Of a stretch of 64,000 bases of DNA, positions 7,888 through 16,645 are shown one piece after another. Below the pieces are notes generated by a model. It saw only the letters and a list, made by a program, of their open reading frames with translations. It did no database searches and was not told the origin of the DNA. Source of the DNA: Sulfuricurvum sp. 17-40-25 (lineage in GTDB: Bacteria; Campylobacterota; Campylobacteria; Campylobacterales; Sulfurimonadaceae); contig NCIJ01000002.1 in the NCBI GenBank assembly GCA_002282015.1, forward strand, positions 248,001 through 312,000. The letters are read 5' to 3'. Made by a program: the position numbers and the translations under genes. Each line of letters begins with the position of its first letter. Within the stretch, counting starts at the first letter, position 1.

Positions 7888-9386
7888 CAAACATTCTTCT
7901 CACAACGTTAAATGCTCGCTACGCTCACAGTGCATTAGGATTACGCTATTTATATGCAAATATGCACGAACTGCAAAACGACACCAAAATCGTAGAGTTT
8001 ACGATCAATGAACAAATACAAAGCATTGCCGAAGTCATCCTCGAACACGCCCCAAAAATCATCGGTATCAGTGTCTATATTTGGAATGCGACCGAAACGG
8101 CACAACTCATCGAAATACTCAAAAAAGTAGCTCCCGATACCGTCATAGTATTAGGAGGTCCCGAAGCTTCTTACATGCCTCATCGTGTTAATTTTGATAA
8201 TGCCGACTACATCATCAGTGGCGAGGGAGAAATAGCTTTTTACGAACTGTGTCGTACCGTTTTGGATGGTGATACACCCTTTGAACGTTTTATCCGTGCT
8301 CCTATGCCTGACTTAAAAGTAATATCCTTGCCGTATACTGCCTACAGTGATGAAGACGTAGCACATCGTACCATCTACGTCGAAGCATCACGAGGGTGTC
8401 CGTTTGAGTGTGAATTCTGTCTCTCATCCATCGACGAAAAAGTACGTAATTTTCCACTGGATGAATTGCTCGAAGAGTTCGAAGTCCTCTGGAATCGTGG
8501 GGCACGTAGTTTTAAATTCATCGACCGTACCTTTAATCTCAATATGACCTTTGCTAATCGTATATTGGACTTTTTTCTCTCCAAAGAACCGCCTTATTTC
8601 GCTCATTTTGAAGTCATACCTGATCATTTTCCCGATGTGCTAAAAACGAAAATAGCCCTGTTTCCTCCCGGATCATTACAACTAGAGGTTGGTATTCAAA
8701 CCCTAGATCCAATTATCTCAAAAGGTATCAATCGTCCGCTTCGGCTCGAAAAAATCTATGAGAACTTACACTTTTTAGAAAATGATACCAAAGCGCATAT
8801 GCACCTAGATCTGATCGTCGGACTTCCCGGAGAAACCATCGAGGGCTTTGGACGTAATCTCGATAAACTCTGCTCACTCACCCACAGTGAAATCCAAATC
8901 GGTATTTTGAAAAATCTCTCTGGAACTACTCTCTCCCGTCATGACAAAGAACACGGGATGATCTATACGGATATTCCCCCTTATGACATTCTCCAAAACA
9001 ATAATCTAACGTTTGTACAGATACAAAAGATGAAACGTTTTGCCCGTTTTTGGGACCTTTACTACAACAGCGGGAATTTCGATAAAAGTGTCAAATTATT
9101 GTGGAAAGAAGAAAAAGTATTTGACGGATTTTATGCGTTCAGCGAATGGATCTTCACCCAGACACTCTCTACGTGGAAAATATCACTAGATCGCCAAGTC
9201 TCACTGATGTACGACTATTTATTGCCTCATACACCGCTTGAAGTGATACAAGCGTCATTGATAGAAGATATCAACACGACTCCAGGGCGAAGAATCCCCT
9301 TTTTCTTAACACATGATGTCTCAAAAGAAGGACCAAAGAGTACCGAAAAACAAGTCACACCCAAGCGTCAGGCGAAGAGAACCTAA
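7884..9386 (+). CDS. B12-binding radical SAM protein (DUF4080 type)
   Basis: A 500-residue protein. Residues 1-130 form a cobalamin-binding-like domain (ISVYIWNATETAQLIEILKK, VLGGPEASYMP, YIISGEGEIAFYEL). The radical SAM core follows with C-x3-C-x2-C in SRGCPFECEFCLSS, then the usual LEVGIQTLD and HMHLDLIVGLPGE strands. The C-terminal ~150 residues match the layout of DUF4080 proteins. These are thought to perform radical methylation or another B12-dependent reaction; the substrate is unknown. It overlaps the ParA-like gene by 4 bp and is followed by an intrinsic terminator. Confidence 0.85.
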   Translation: MTNILLTTLNARYAHSALGLRYLYANMHELQNDTKIVEFTINEQIQSIAEVILEHAPKIIGISVYIWNATETAQLIEILKKVAPDTVIVLGGPEASYMPHRVNFDNADYIISGEGEIAFYELCRTVLDGDTPFERFIRAPMPDLKVISLPYTAYSDEDVAHRTIYVEASRGCPFECEFCLSSIDEKVRNFPLDELLEEFEVLWNRGARSFKFIDRTFNLNMTFANRILDFFLSKEPPYFAHFEVIPDHFPDVLKTKIALFPPGSLQLEVGIQTLDPIISKGINRPLRLEKIYENLHFLENDTKAHMHLDLIVGLPGETIEGFGRNLDKLCSLTHSEIQIGILKNLSGTTLSRHDKEHGMIYTDIPPYDILQNNNLTFVQIQKMKRFARFWDLYYNSGNFDKSVKLLWKEEKVFDGFYAFSEWIFTQTLSTWKISLDRQVSLMYDYLLPHTPLEVIQASLIEDINTTPGRRIPFFLTHDVSKEGPKSTEKQVTPKRQAKRT

Positions 9387-9421
9387 TCAGTAGTCAATAT
9401 TGCTACTGATTTCACTTTTTG
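9385..9421 (+). terminator. Intrinsic terminator after the radical SAM gene
   Basis: Nine-base arms AATCAGTAG and CTACTGATT around a 9-base loop, followed a few bases later by TTTTTT. It begins just before the stop codon of the plus-strand gene and separates it from the convergent Rieske gene. Confidence 0.7.
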
Positions 9422-9426
9422 CCCCT

Positions 9427-10155
9427 TTAATATTGGATTAGATCATTTGAAAATTCGGTTAACTTAACTGTTTTCGCCGATATTGAGACCAATTTCTTCG
9501 CTTCTGCCGTACCATTGTAAAACTGCTTAAGTTCAGGTTTGAATGCTTTGAAGTAGTCTTGGAATTTATCCATTCCCAATATACCAACAGCCCAAAGGGT
9601 GTCATCAGCCGCATGTTCCAAAATTACAGCCGAGAGAGGCTGAGTAGCTGCTCCTCCAAGTACTTTTGCACCGGCTTTGGCATCAAATGCAGAGAGATGA
9701 GAGGAACACACTATCACTCCACTTTTATCGTATGCCATAGTTTTTGTTTTCTCTGGCACATACATAATAAAACTGTCATTTGGAGTTGGATGAGTCAACT
9801 GATGAGTACAAATAGCAACATAAGCAACTATTGTACGCTCTTTTCCTACACCGCTTTTCCAGACGTATTTTTCACCGTTCTCTGCAGTCAATTCGACATC
9901 TTGTTGTGTAGGTTTTGGTAGGTTCACCAATATACACGGTGTAGACGCATAGGGATAATTAAAGATATAGTTAACCTCTGTTTCGAGTTTTGACGCTTTT
10001 ATCGGTATTCCAGCTGCATCAACAATCTGCGTTTTTTCATATGCCACATATAACTGACCATCAGACGCATATAAATTACCGCGTATAAGTGATGGATTAA
10101 CAGCTACTATTGTTGCACCGGCTGCAACAACTTTTAAAAAGTTTCTTCTTTCCAT
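9427..10155 (-). CDS. Tat-exported Rieske [2Fe-2S] protein
   Basis: A 242-residue protein from the ATG at 10155, chosen because GGAG lies 7 bases upstream. The N-terminus MERRNFLKVVAAGATIV is a Tat signal (RR-N-F-L-K). Cluster ligands are visible as CTH (AICTHQLTHP) and C-x-x-H (VCSSHLSAFD). The two extra cysteines that form the disulfide in bc1-type Rieske proteins are absent (His and Ser instead), as in low-potential or AioB-like forms. The spacing between the two motifs is unusually long. No cytochrome b or oxidase gene is nearby, so its electron partner is unknown. Confidence 0.8.
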   Translation of the reverse strand: MERRNFLKVVAAGATIVAVNPSLIRGNLYASDGQLYVAYEKTQIVDAAGIPIKASKLETEVNYIFNYPYASTPCILVNLPKPTQQDVELTAENGEKYVWKSGVGKERTIVAYVAICTHQLTHPTPNDSFIMYVPEKTKTMAYDKSGVIVCSSHLSAFDAKAGAKVLGGAATQPLSAVILEHAADDTLWAVGILGMDKFQDYFKAFKPELKQFYNGTAEAKKLVSISAKTVKLTEFSNDLIQY

Positions 10156-10362
10156 GTTAGTCTCCAATTGATGAGATATCTATAAGTATAACAAGATGTC
10201 GTATGAATTAAACCTATAAATGATTCAATAAAGGTATATAAATTATAAAATTACTATAGTTTAAAACTTTTTGTTACACTTAAGTGATATTTTTTATCCT
10301 AATTTTTTTAATTAAGAAGATGATATCATTAACATAAGATTCATGATTAGGAAACAGCACAC

Positions 10363-10662
10363 ATGAAAACAGAAGATTGTTCATCCCTTGAAGAAGTAAG
10401 AAGTTATATCGATCAGCTTGATGATCAGATAGTGGAGCTGATAGCGACACGTAATGCCTATGTTAAACAGGCCGCAAAATTCAAAGAATCCATAGCTGAG
10501 ATAAAAGGTGAAGAGCGAATGGAAGCAGTAATGGACCGCGTTCGTGCACGCTCAATGGAGCTGGGTGTTTCTCCTAATCTCCTAACGAAACTTTACACGA
10601 TTATGATCGACGAGATGGTTGAATCAGAAATTGCCGAGTTTAGAAATGCAAAATCACTCTAA
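10363..10662 (+). CDS. Chorismate mutase (AroQ class)
   Basis: A 99-residue all-helical protein of the AroQ fold, which rearranges chorismate to prephenate for Phe and Tyr synthesis. Visible features: the N-terminal helix with RSYIDQLDDQIVELIATRNAYV, including the active-site Arg/Asp pattern, then the Lys in AAKFK, and the C-terminal helix IMIDEMVESEIAEF. Length matches monofunctional AroQ or PchB-like enzymes. A PchB-type lyase activity cannot be excluded from sequence, but no siderophore genes are near. The RBS is AGGAAA. It is convergent with the dihydroorotase homologue, with a shared terminator between them. Confidence 0.85.
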   Translation: MKTEDCSSLEEVRSYIDQLDDQIVELIATRNAYVKQAAKFKESIAEIKGEERMEAVMDRVRARSMELGVSPNLLTKLYTIMIDEMVESEIAEFRNAKSL

Positions 10663-10675
10663 AATCGAGTGATTT
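10651..10675. terminator. Bidirectional terminator between convergent genes
   Basis: Perfect 9-base arms AAATCACTC and GAGTGATTT around a 7-base loop. The A/T-rich outer ends of the stem serve as U-tracts in both directions. It overlaps the last codons of both the chorismate mutase and the dihydroorotase-like gene. Confidence 0.7.
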
Positions 10676-11876
10676 CATCCCCTTGAACGGCCATTATCAC
10701 ACGTCCTGAAAGTGATTCTTCTTTATACAGTGAATGATGATGCCCCACAGTAAACGATTCATTGGGATTAAAAACAATAAAATTTGCTTTTTCGCCTACG
10801 GCAACCTTTGGAATATTAATACCTATTTGCACAGCAGGAGCATACGATGTCAAACGAGACAATGTTGACATATCGATAATGCCGCTTTTAACTAGATTGG
10901 TGTAACACAATGGTAAATATTCCCCAATGGACGTTGTCCCATAGCTTGCATCGTAAAAGGTAATATCTTTATAGACATCCGAGTTTGGCTGATGCAAAGC
11001 TGTTAATGTATGAATCTCTCCATTTTGCAAGGCAGTAATCAACAACTTGCGTTTTGATTCATTTATTAAAGGTGGATTTATTTTTGCATCGGTATCAAAC
11101 CCTCTGCATGCTTCGTCACTGTGTAATAAATGGTGCAATGAAACTTCACATTCTACCTTGACCCCTTCACTGCGTGCTTGGGCTATTAGTTTAACTGAGC
11201 GAGGTTCTGTTATGCTTTTAAAGATAATAGTGATTTCGTACTCACGTGCGATTTCAATCATTGCAGCAACATTCACCACTTCAGAAATAGCAGGAATACC
11301 GGGAAGACCTAATGAGGTTGCTACTTCACCATCACTCATGACACCGCTTTCATTTAGACTTTTATCTTGTGCTAAATAAAACAACGGTTTATTCGACATC
11401 TTCAGATACTGAGCCATACGCATGATCAAGTTATAATCACTGATTGTCCTAGTATAAAGAGCCTTTCCCCCTTTTTTCAAGAGAAGTGCTATATTGCTAA
11501 GATTTCCTTCTTCATTAAGGGCACTGATCGAACATTCAATTTTTGCTCCACCATTATGCAATTGATGCTTTTGGACAAATTCCAGTGTGATTTCATTGTC
11601 CACACGTCCAATCATCTCACCGCTCAAAACAACCGTACTTACTCCACCGCTTAGAGCTTCACATGAAAGGGTCTCAAGGTTTTTCCCATTGAGCTGAAGA
11701 TCTTTTAAACGAACATTGGTATCTACCAATCCCGGCATTAAATAGCATCCTGATGCATCAATAGACTCATCATCACTCAGATTAGACCCTATTTGCGTAA
11801 TAACGCCATTTTCTATTCGCACATCTTCTTGACGATTTCCGTGTATATCACAAATTATGGCATTGCAAATAAGCAT
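10659..11876 (-). CDS. Dihydroorotase homologue lacking the metal-binding HxH motif
   Basis: A 405-residue amidohydrolase-fold protein of the PyrC/allantoinase group: an N-terminal small beta domain, the barrel, and C-terminal VGEKANFIVFNP. In active enzymes the first barrel strand carries D-x-H-x-H-x-R-E-P, which binds zinc; here it reads VDTNVRLKDL, with both histidines gone. The later D-H-x-P motif is also changed (TALHQPNSD), although SLHHLLHSD and KINPPL remain. The protein is thus probably a non-catalytic PyrC', the type that assembles with aspartate transcarbamoylase in some bacteria. pyrB is not in the window. It is convergent with the chorismate mutase gene. Confidence 0.75.
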   Translation of the reverse strand: MLICNAIICDIHGNRQEDVRIENGVITQIGSNLSDDESIDASGCYLMPGLVDTNVRLKDLQLNGKNLETLSCEALSGGVSTVVLSGEMIGRVDNEITLEFVQKHQLHNGGAKIECSISALNEEGNLSNIALLLKKGGKALYTRTISDYNLIMRMAQYLKMSNKPLFYLAQDKSLNESGVMSDGEVATSLGLPGIPAISEVVNVAAMIEIAREYEITIIFKSITEPRSVKLIAQARSEGVKVECEVSLHHLLHSDEACRGFDTDAKINPPLINESKRKLLITALQNGEIHTLTALHQPNSDVYKDITFYDASYGTTSIGEYLPLCYTNLVKSGIIDMSTLSRLTSYAPAVQIGINIPKVAVGEKANFIVFNPNESFTVGHHHSLYKEESLSGRVIMAVQGDEITRF

Positions 11877-11937
11877 AGGACTCCCGTTTGGCTATAATAA
11901 TGTTATTGTAATCTATGAACGTTTAAAAAGGGATAGT

Positions 11938-12297
11938 GTGCGACCATTCATTTGGCTTTTAGTGTGTGTGATTGCCCTTATGGGATCTGATCGCTTTTAT
12001 GATGAGGGAAAGAAGCTTTATTTTTCAAAAGGATGTAATGGATGCCACGGTACTGATGCTAAAGGGCTCGGACAGTACCCGGGTTTAGCCTATAGACCCG
12101 TAGGCTTTTTGAATTATAAGTTGCAACGTTATCGAAAAAAAATAGCCGATACTCAACAAGCTCAATTGATGATTCCCTTTGCAGAGCACTTAACTGATAC
12201 ACAAATAAAGATGCTTATCACTTTTTTCTCCCAATACCGTGAAGAATTTAGACACTCAACACCTGTACGTAGTATAAAAGGAGATGGAGGATCGTGA
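11938..12297 (+). CDS. Monohaem c-type cytochrome
   Basis: A 119-residue protein from a GTG start at 11938, preferred because AAAAAGGGATA precedes it and because it gives a proper signal peptide (PFIWLLVCVIALMGS). The mature protein has one haem-binding motif CNGCH (KGCNGCHGTDAKG) and a distal Met (QLMIPFAEHLTD), typical of class I cytochromes c that carry electrons in the periplasm. It overlaps lpxB by 4 bp, so it is cotranscribed with a lipid A gene to which it is not functionally related. Confidence 0.8.
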   Translation: MRPFIWLLVCVIALMGSDRFYDEGKKLYFSKGCNGCHGTDAKGLGQYPGLAYRPVGFLNYKLQRYRKKIADTQQAQLMIPFAEHLTDTQIKMLITFFSQYREEFRHSTPVRSIKGDGGS

Positions 12298-13346
12298 AAT
12301 TATTAGTTTGTGCACTTGAACATTCTGCCAATGTACATTTAAAATACCTACTCAAAGAACTAGGGGATGATGTAGAGATCTGTGGTATTTTCGATGATTC
12401 ACTGGGTGAAAGTATCGTTGATTTGCGCTCTACTGCTATCATGGGCTTTGTTGATGTATTTAAAAAACTTCCTTTCTTCTTTAAACTAAAAGATCAGGTC
12501 GTAGAACTTGCGCATGATGTTGATAAAGTACTTTTGATCGATTCATCTGGTTTTAATCTCCCGGTAGCCAAGGCGATTCGAAAACGCTACCCCGATAAAG
12601 TGATAATTTACTATATACTTCCTCAAGCATGGGCGTGGAAGAAAAAACGTATTCCTATACTGGAAAAAACGATCACAACCCTCGCCTCTATACTGCCATT
12701 TGAACCTTCCTACTATTCGCCTTTGGCACCTATAGAATATGTGGGACACCCTCTTCTCGATGAAATAACTGTCCACAAAACTGATTTTTCCCCTACGGGA
12801 CTCATCACCTTTATGCCAGGTAGCAGACCTGGAGAAATAAAAAAACTAATGGATATCTTTCGTGAGGTCCGTGCAAAGATTGACTGTGAAGCCATGCTCG
12901 TCATCCCTCCTCACTTCAGTGATGATAAAATAGCGCAACTTTATGGAGATATCAGTGCCTTTACCGTCACGCACGATGCGCATATCACATTGGCAAATTC
13001 TGATTTTGCCTTTATTTGCAGTGGAACAGCTACTTTGGAGGCATCACTCATTGGAACCCCATTTGTACTGGTGTATATCGCTAAAAAACTCGATTATATG
13101 ATTGGAAGAGCACTGATTAAGATTCAGTACGCAGGACTGGCCAATCTATTGCTTTCACATGCCTATGGCATAACGCTACATCCTGAGTTCATTCAACATG
13201 AGGTTACGGCTGAAAATCTGTATAATAGCTATATTGAAATGGATAGAGAAGAATTTTTTCGTAATGCTGCAAAATTACGATCATTACTCCAGCATGGCAG
13301 TGCAAAACGTGTCAGCGAAATACTAAAGGAAATACCACATGCTTAG
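12294..13346 (+). CDS. lpxB: Lipid-A-disaccharide synthase
   Basis: A 350-residue GT19 glycosyltransferase that joins UDP-2,3-diacylglucosamine and lipid X into the lipid A disaccharide at the inner membrane face. It begins at GTG with GGAGG just upstream (VKLLVCALEHSANVHLKYLL). Recognisable blocks are IDSSGFNLPVAKAIRKRYP, YYILPQAWAWKKKR, EYVGHPLLDE, LITFMPGSRPGEIKKL and CSGTATLEASLIGTPFVLVY. Length is close to the usual 360-380. It sits between the cytochrome and a small membrane protein, overlapping both. Confidence 0.93.
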   Translation: MKLLVCALEHSANVHLKYLLKELGDDVEICGIFDDSLGESIVDLRSTAIMGFVDVFKKLPFFFKLKDQVVELAHDVDKVLLIDSSGFNLPVAKAIRKRYPDKVIIYYILPQAWAWKKKRIPILEKTITTLASILPFEPSYYSPLAPIEYVGHPLLDEITVHKTDFSPTGLITFMPGSRPGEIKKLMDIFREVRAKIDCEAMLVIPPHFSDDKIAQLYGDISAFTVTHDAHITLANSDFAFICSGTATLEASLIGTPFVLVYIAKKLDYMIGRALIKIQYAGLANLLLSHAYGITLHPEFIQHEVTAENLYNSYIEMDREEFFRNAAKLRSLLQHGSAKRVSEILKEIPHA

Positions 13347-13860
13347 ACTCACTTCTTGGATCAGCACAAATATCACTGCTCTTATGCAAGAAAAAATCAT
13401 CCCCTATGTTTTTACCCTTAGCGATTCACCAATGCTTTTACGCGAGTTATTACATACCAACAAAATGTATCAAGATGGACTAAAGCTAGAAGGAAACGTT
13501 CCAGGCTTTCGTATGAGTATTGGAAAGAGCTATATTGTATTCATCATCTTATGGCACGCTATTATAATCATACCAGCCATTTTATTTCATGCTAAGTTGG
13601 CAAAGCTCGATTGTCATTTACTGATGATTATGGCCATATTATTTACAGGAATGTTTTTTGCAACGTATTCAATATTCAAAGAATACCTAATCGACACGGT
13701 TGCATTAAAAATAGTTAAGAAAGGGTGGGGAAATCATTTTCCCCATTTCGATTACGATCGACATGCAAAAGAAGTCGCCATAATCTATGCAGATGCGCTT
13801 GAAAAAGAGATACCGCATAAAAATATGCAGCTTTACATCTTGGAGAAGCTCATAGATTAA
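13339..13860 (+). CDS. Two-helix membrane protein of unknown function
   Basis: A 173-residue protein with two hydrophobic segments (YIVFIILWHAIIIIPAILF and LLMIMAILFTGMFFATYSI) in the middle and soluble ends. The C-terminal half has DYDRHAKEVAIIYADALEKE. It overlaps the end of lpxB by 8 bp, so it is probably translated with it and may act in envelope assembly. No family recognised. Confidence 0.65.
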   Translation: MLRLTSWISTNITALMQEKIIPYVFTLSDSPMLLRELLHTNKMYQDGLKLEGNVPGFRMSIGKSYIVFIILWHAIIIIPAILFHAKLAKLDCHLLMIMAILFTGMFFATYSIFKEYLIDTVALKIVKKGWGNHFPHFDYDRHAKEVAIIYADALEKEIPHKNMQLYILEKLID

Positions 13861-13876
13861 AATCTATGGCTTTTTA
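13851..13876 (+). terminator. Terminator after the lpxB operon
   Basis: Arms CATAGATT and AATCTATG around a 2-base gap form a stem over the stop codon of the plus-strand gene and are followed by GGCTTTTT. The AT-rich stem makes it moderate in strength. It divides this operon from the convergent thioredoxin/dsbD genes. Confidence 0.55.
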
Positions 13877-14250
13877 ATCGTATTTAAAACCTCTATAAGT
13901 TTTAGACTCTTTACTGCTCCGTCAATACGCTCAACTTTTTTTCCAGTAGGTGAAATAAAATGAAACGTTGGCGTACCTATAAAGTCAAGTCCAGATGGTA
14001 TTTTATCTTTCTTAATATCGATATGAACAGGTATAAACCCTTTGTTAATCACATCTTCCACATCCGTATCTTCAAAGACAATATTATCCATATAGTCACA
14101 TGCCGGACACCCTTCTCTCGATAACATAACCATTACAGTTTTCTTTTCTTTTTTTGCACTTGCCAATGCGGCATCATAGGACTTTGCCCACTTGATATCT
14201 GCAAAAGCACACGAGACAAGTAGAGATGCTACTAAAAATCCTTTAATCAT
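13864..14250 (-). CDS. Periplasmic thioredoxin-fold protein
   Basis: A 128-residue protein with a signal peptide (MIKGFLVASLLVSCAFA) and a thioredoxin fold carrying the C-P-A-C pair in LSREGCPACDYMDN, cis-proline in GTPTFHF. It resembles the SoxW/DsbE-like or DUF255-like periplasmic reductases that DsbD keeps reduced. It overlaps the end of dsbD by 4 bp and must be cotranslated with it, so DsbD is its likely electron donor. The final client may be cytochrome apoproteins or, given the neighbouring bufferin-like operon, copper-exposed thiols (inference). Confidence 0.85.
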   Translation of the reverse strand: MIKGFLVASLLVSCAFADIKWAKSYDAALASAKKEKKTVMVMLSREGCPACDYMDNIVFEDTDVEDVINKGFIPVHIDIKKDKIPSGLDFIGTPTFHFISPTGKKVERIDGAVKSLKLIEVLNTIKKP

Positions 14251-16124
14251 TTCACCCCTTGTAGATGTTCTAAAAACTCTTTGGGCTCTTTGAACCCGAT
14301 AATGGTTTGAGCGTTTTGTAACTGGCCATTCTCATCAAAAAATAAAATAGCCGGTGGTCCAAAAATACCATATTTTTTACTAATGGCTTTGGATGCAGTA
14401 TCATTAGCTGTCACGTCAACTTGTACTAAGACGAATGTATCCATTTCTAATTTAACCGCTGAATCACTGAACGTAACCTCTTCAAACTCTTTGCACGCAG
14501 TACACCAATCAGCATAAAAATCTACCATGACTCTTTTACCTTTATTCTCAAGTAAAATAGCATCCAGTTCTTCAATTGAGGTTATTTTTTCAAACGTTTT
14601 ATGATCCGATGCAGCCAGCGATGTTATTTGACCTTTAGGTAAGAAAGGGTCTAATGGGTGTAAAAGATCTTTAGCACCTGCCATTCCTCCTATAAGTAAT
14701 GAGATTCCATATAACAGTATCAAAAAGCCAAGTGCTTTCACATTGGCACGTGAACTCCAAGAAGGATGTTCGCCTAGTGGTTCTAGCGTATTCATATTAA
14801 TAGCAACGAATATTGCCAATCCACCCCACAGTAACAAGGTAGTGTTTTCGTCTAAAACACGTCCAATCATCCAAATAGCAATACCCAGTAGCATTACCCC
14901 GAAAATTGCTTTAATAACATCCATCCACATGCCAGGCTTGGGCATAAACTTACCTGATGTAGTCCCTACAATGAGCAATGGAACACCCATTCCAATACTA
15001 AGCATAAAGAGGGCAACACCTCCAAGTAAAGCATCACCTGTTTGACCAATATAAATCAAAGCTCCGGCAAGTGGTGCTGCAACACACGGTCCAACAATCA
15101 ATGCCGACAAAAAGCCCATCATCGCAATACCGATAACACCACTTCGTTGGCCACCAAGTTTTGAAATACGTGATTGAATAAAGTTTGGAATTTGGAGCTC
15201 ATATACATCAAACATTGATAATGCCAAAAGGACAAATATCAGTGCGAATACACTAATAATCCATGGTGTTTGGAAAGCTGCTTGTAGATTTGCACCAAAT
15301 AGTCCTGCCAAAATACCTGCTATCGTATACGCGACTGCCATTGAAAGGACATATACCAGTGAAAGCCAAAATGCTTTTTTCGTACCAATACCCTCACCCT
15401 GAGCAAGAATAACCGAAGAAATAATTGGAATCATAGGAAAAACGCACGGAGTGAGTGCAAGTAATAAACCAAATCCAAAAAAGCTGATGATAATAAACCA
15501 AATACTACCACCTTGAATAACACTGGCGATCTTATCCGTTTCGGATTCATTGGATACTTTAGCGACTTGCGCTACTTCTTCTACCTTAGGTGTATCAACT
15601 GTAACACTGGCTTGTATAAGAGTTTTTTCCTCTGTAACAGCTGGTTTTAATGCTGAAACTTCTACCGCATCTGCTTTAATAACAGAAGGTTCTGCCGTTT
15701 TAAGTCCATCCAACTGATCAGCATCAATAGTAATTTCCAAGGTAGTATCCATTGGCTCATAACATAAACCTGCAGATGAGCACCCTTGATAGCTAAGATT
15801 TACTTTGATTTTATGATCACCACTAATAGCACTCGTTTTCAATAAGTCTATTCGAACTTTTGGAGAACTCATAAAAACTTGTTCACCGTCATGATCAACT
15901 GATTTCCCCATCTTTACAGATTTAAAATCAATCCCGTCTTTTAGATTGGCATCCTCAATCTTGAGCTTATCTTTATAAAGATAAATATCCTTGCCAAGAT
16001 CAATATCAATACCAATCGTATCTTTATCAATTTTAGTGATTTTAGGCTTGAATGCCTCTTCTGGCTGAAGAAAACTGACACCAAAAAGAGCCGCAGAAAA
16101 AACCATTAAGAATAAAAATCGCAT
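14247..16124 (-). CDS. dsbD: Thiol:disulfide interchange protein DsbD
   Basis: A 625-residue three-domain DsbD that moves electrons from cytoplasmic thioredoxin to periplasmic substrates. Domains: signal peptide; periplasmic N-domain with the cysteine pair in CSSAGLCYEPMD; eight-helix membrane domain with the redox cysteines in TPCVFPMIP and GPCVAAP; C-terminal thioredoxin domain with FYADWCTACKEF. All expected cysteines are present and length matches E. coli DsbD (about 565) with a longer linker. It starts 91 bp after doxX, on the same strand as the bufferin-like operon, so it may be part of it or have its own promoter. Confidence 0.95.
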   Translation of the reverse strand: MRFLFLMVFSAALFGVSFLQPEEAFKPKITKIDKDTIGIDIDLGKDIYLYKDKLKIEDANLKDGIDFKSVKMGKSVDHDGEQVFMSSPKVRIDLLKTSAISGDHKIKVNLSYQGCSSAGLCYEPMDTTLEITIDADQLDGLKTAEPSVIKADAVEVSALKPAVTEEKTLIQASVTVDTPKVEEVAQVAKVSNESETDKIASVIQGGSIWFIIISFFGFGLLLALTPCVFPMIPIISSVILAQGEGIGTKKAFWLSLVYVLSMAVAYTIAGILAGLFGANLQAAFQTPWIISVFALIFVLLALSMFDVYELQIPNFIQSRISKLGGQRSGVIGIAMMGFLSALIVGPCVAAPLAGALIYIGQTGDALLGGVALFMLSIGMGVPLLIVGTTSGKFMPKPGMWMDVIKAIFGVMLLGIAIWMIGRVLDENTTLLLWGGLAIFVAINMNTLEPLGEHPSWSSRANVKALGFLILLYGISLLIGGMAGAKDLLHPLDPFLPKGQITSLAASDHKTFEKITSIEELDAILLENKGKRVMVDFYADWCTACKEFEEVTFSDSAVKLEMDTFVLVQVDVTANDTASKAISKKYGIFGPPAILFFDENGQLQNAQTIIGFKEPKEFLEHLQGVK

Positions 16125-16215
16125 TGTAAACCCTTTGATTGCTTATATGCATTATTTTAGCATACCTTAGTAAAAGAAGTGTAAAATCAATGATTAACAA
16201 TGTTAATGATTTTTA

Positions 16216-16644
16216 TTATTTTTTGAAAAAATAATCCACACCAAATTTTCCTCCACCATGCGTGGCAAGTATGAAGAGCATTAGCATGTAGTACAAAGGA
16301 ATTTCAAATCCATTATCTCCTGATGAAAACCCATTTGACAAATGAACGGTTGTAATCGCAACTACCATGACTACCATCAATGGCAAAGCAATAACCCGAA
16401 CACAAAGACCTAATACCAACAAGACTACGCCTGCCATCTCTGTAGATGCAGCCATATAAGCATTGATAAGAGGAAAAGGGATTCCTAAACTTTCACCAAA
16501 CCATGTTGCCACCGCACCAATATCTGACCATTTATTCATTGCAGGCTCATAAAAACCATACGCCAAAATAAGACGTAACAATAATAGCGATAGGTCTTGT
16601 CCCCCGTTTAGTAGCTTTTCCATCTTTTCTCTTAACGTGTACAT
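16216..16644 (-). CDS. DoxX family membrane protein of the bufferin-like operon
   Basis: A 142-residue protein with four hydrophobic segments, beginning LNGGQDLSLLLLRLILAYGF and containing ESLGIPFPLINAYMAASTEM, typical of DoxX. Members are found in oxidative-stress complexes and in bufferin operons (called BufD). It starts 1 bp after the DUF2063 gene stop, so it is surely cotranscribed. The role in the pathway is not known; quinone-linked redox or export are possibilities. No histidine-rich copper site is obvious. Confidence 0.85.
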   Translation of the reverse strand: MYTLREKMEKLLNGGQDLSLLLLRLILAYGFYEPAMNKWSDIGAVATWFGESLGIPFPLINAYMAASTEMAGVVLLVLGLCVRVIALPLMVVMVVAITTVHLSNGFSSGDNGFEIPLYYMLMLFILATHGGGKFGVDYFFKK

Positions 16645-16645
16645 T

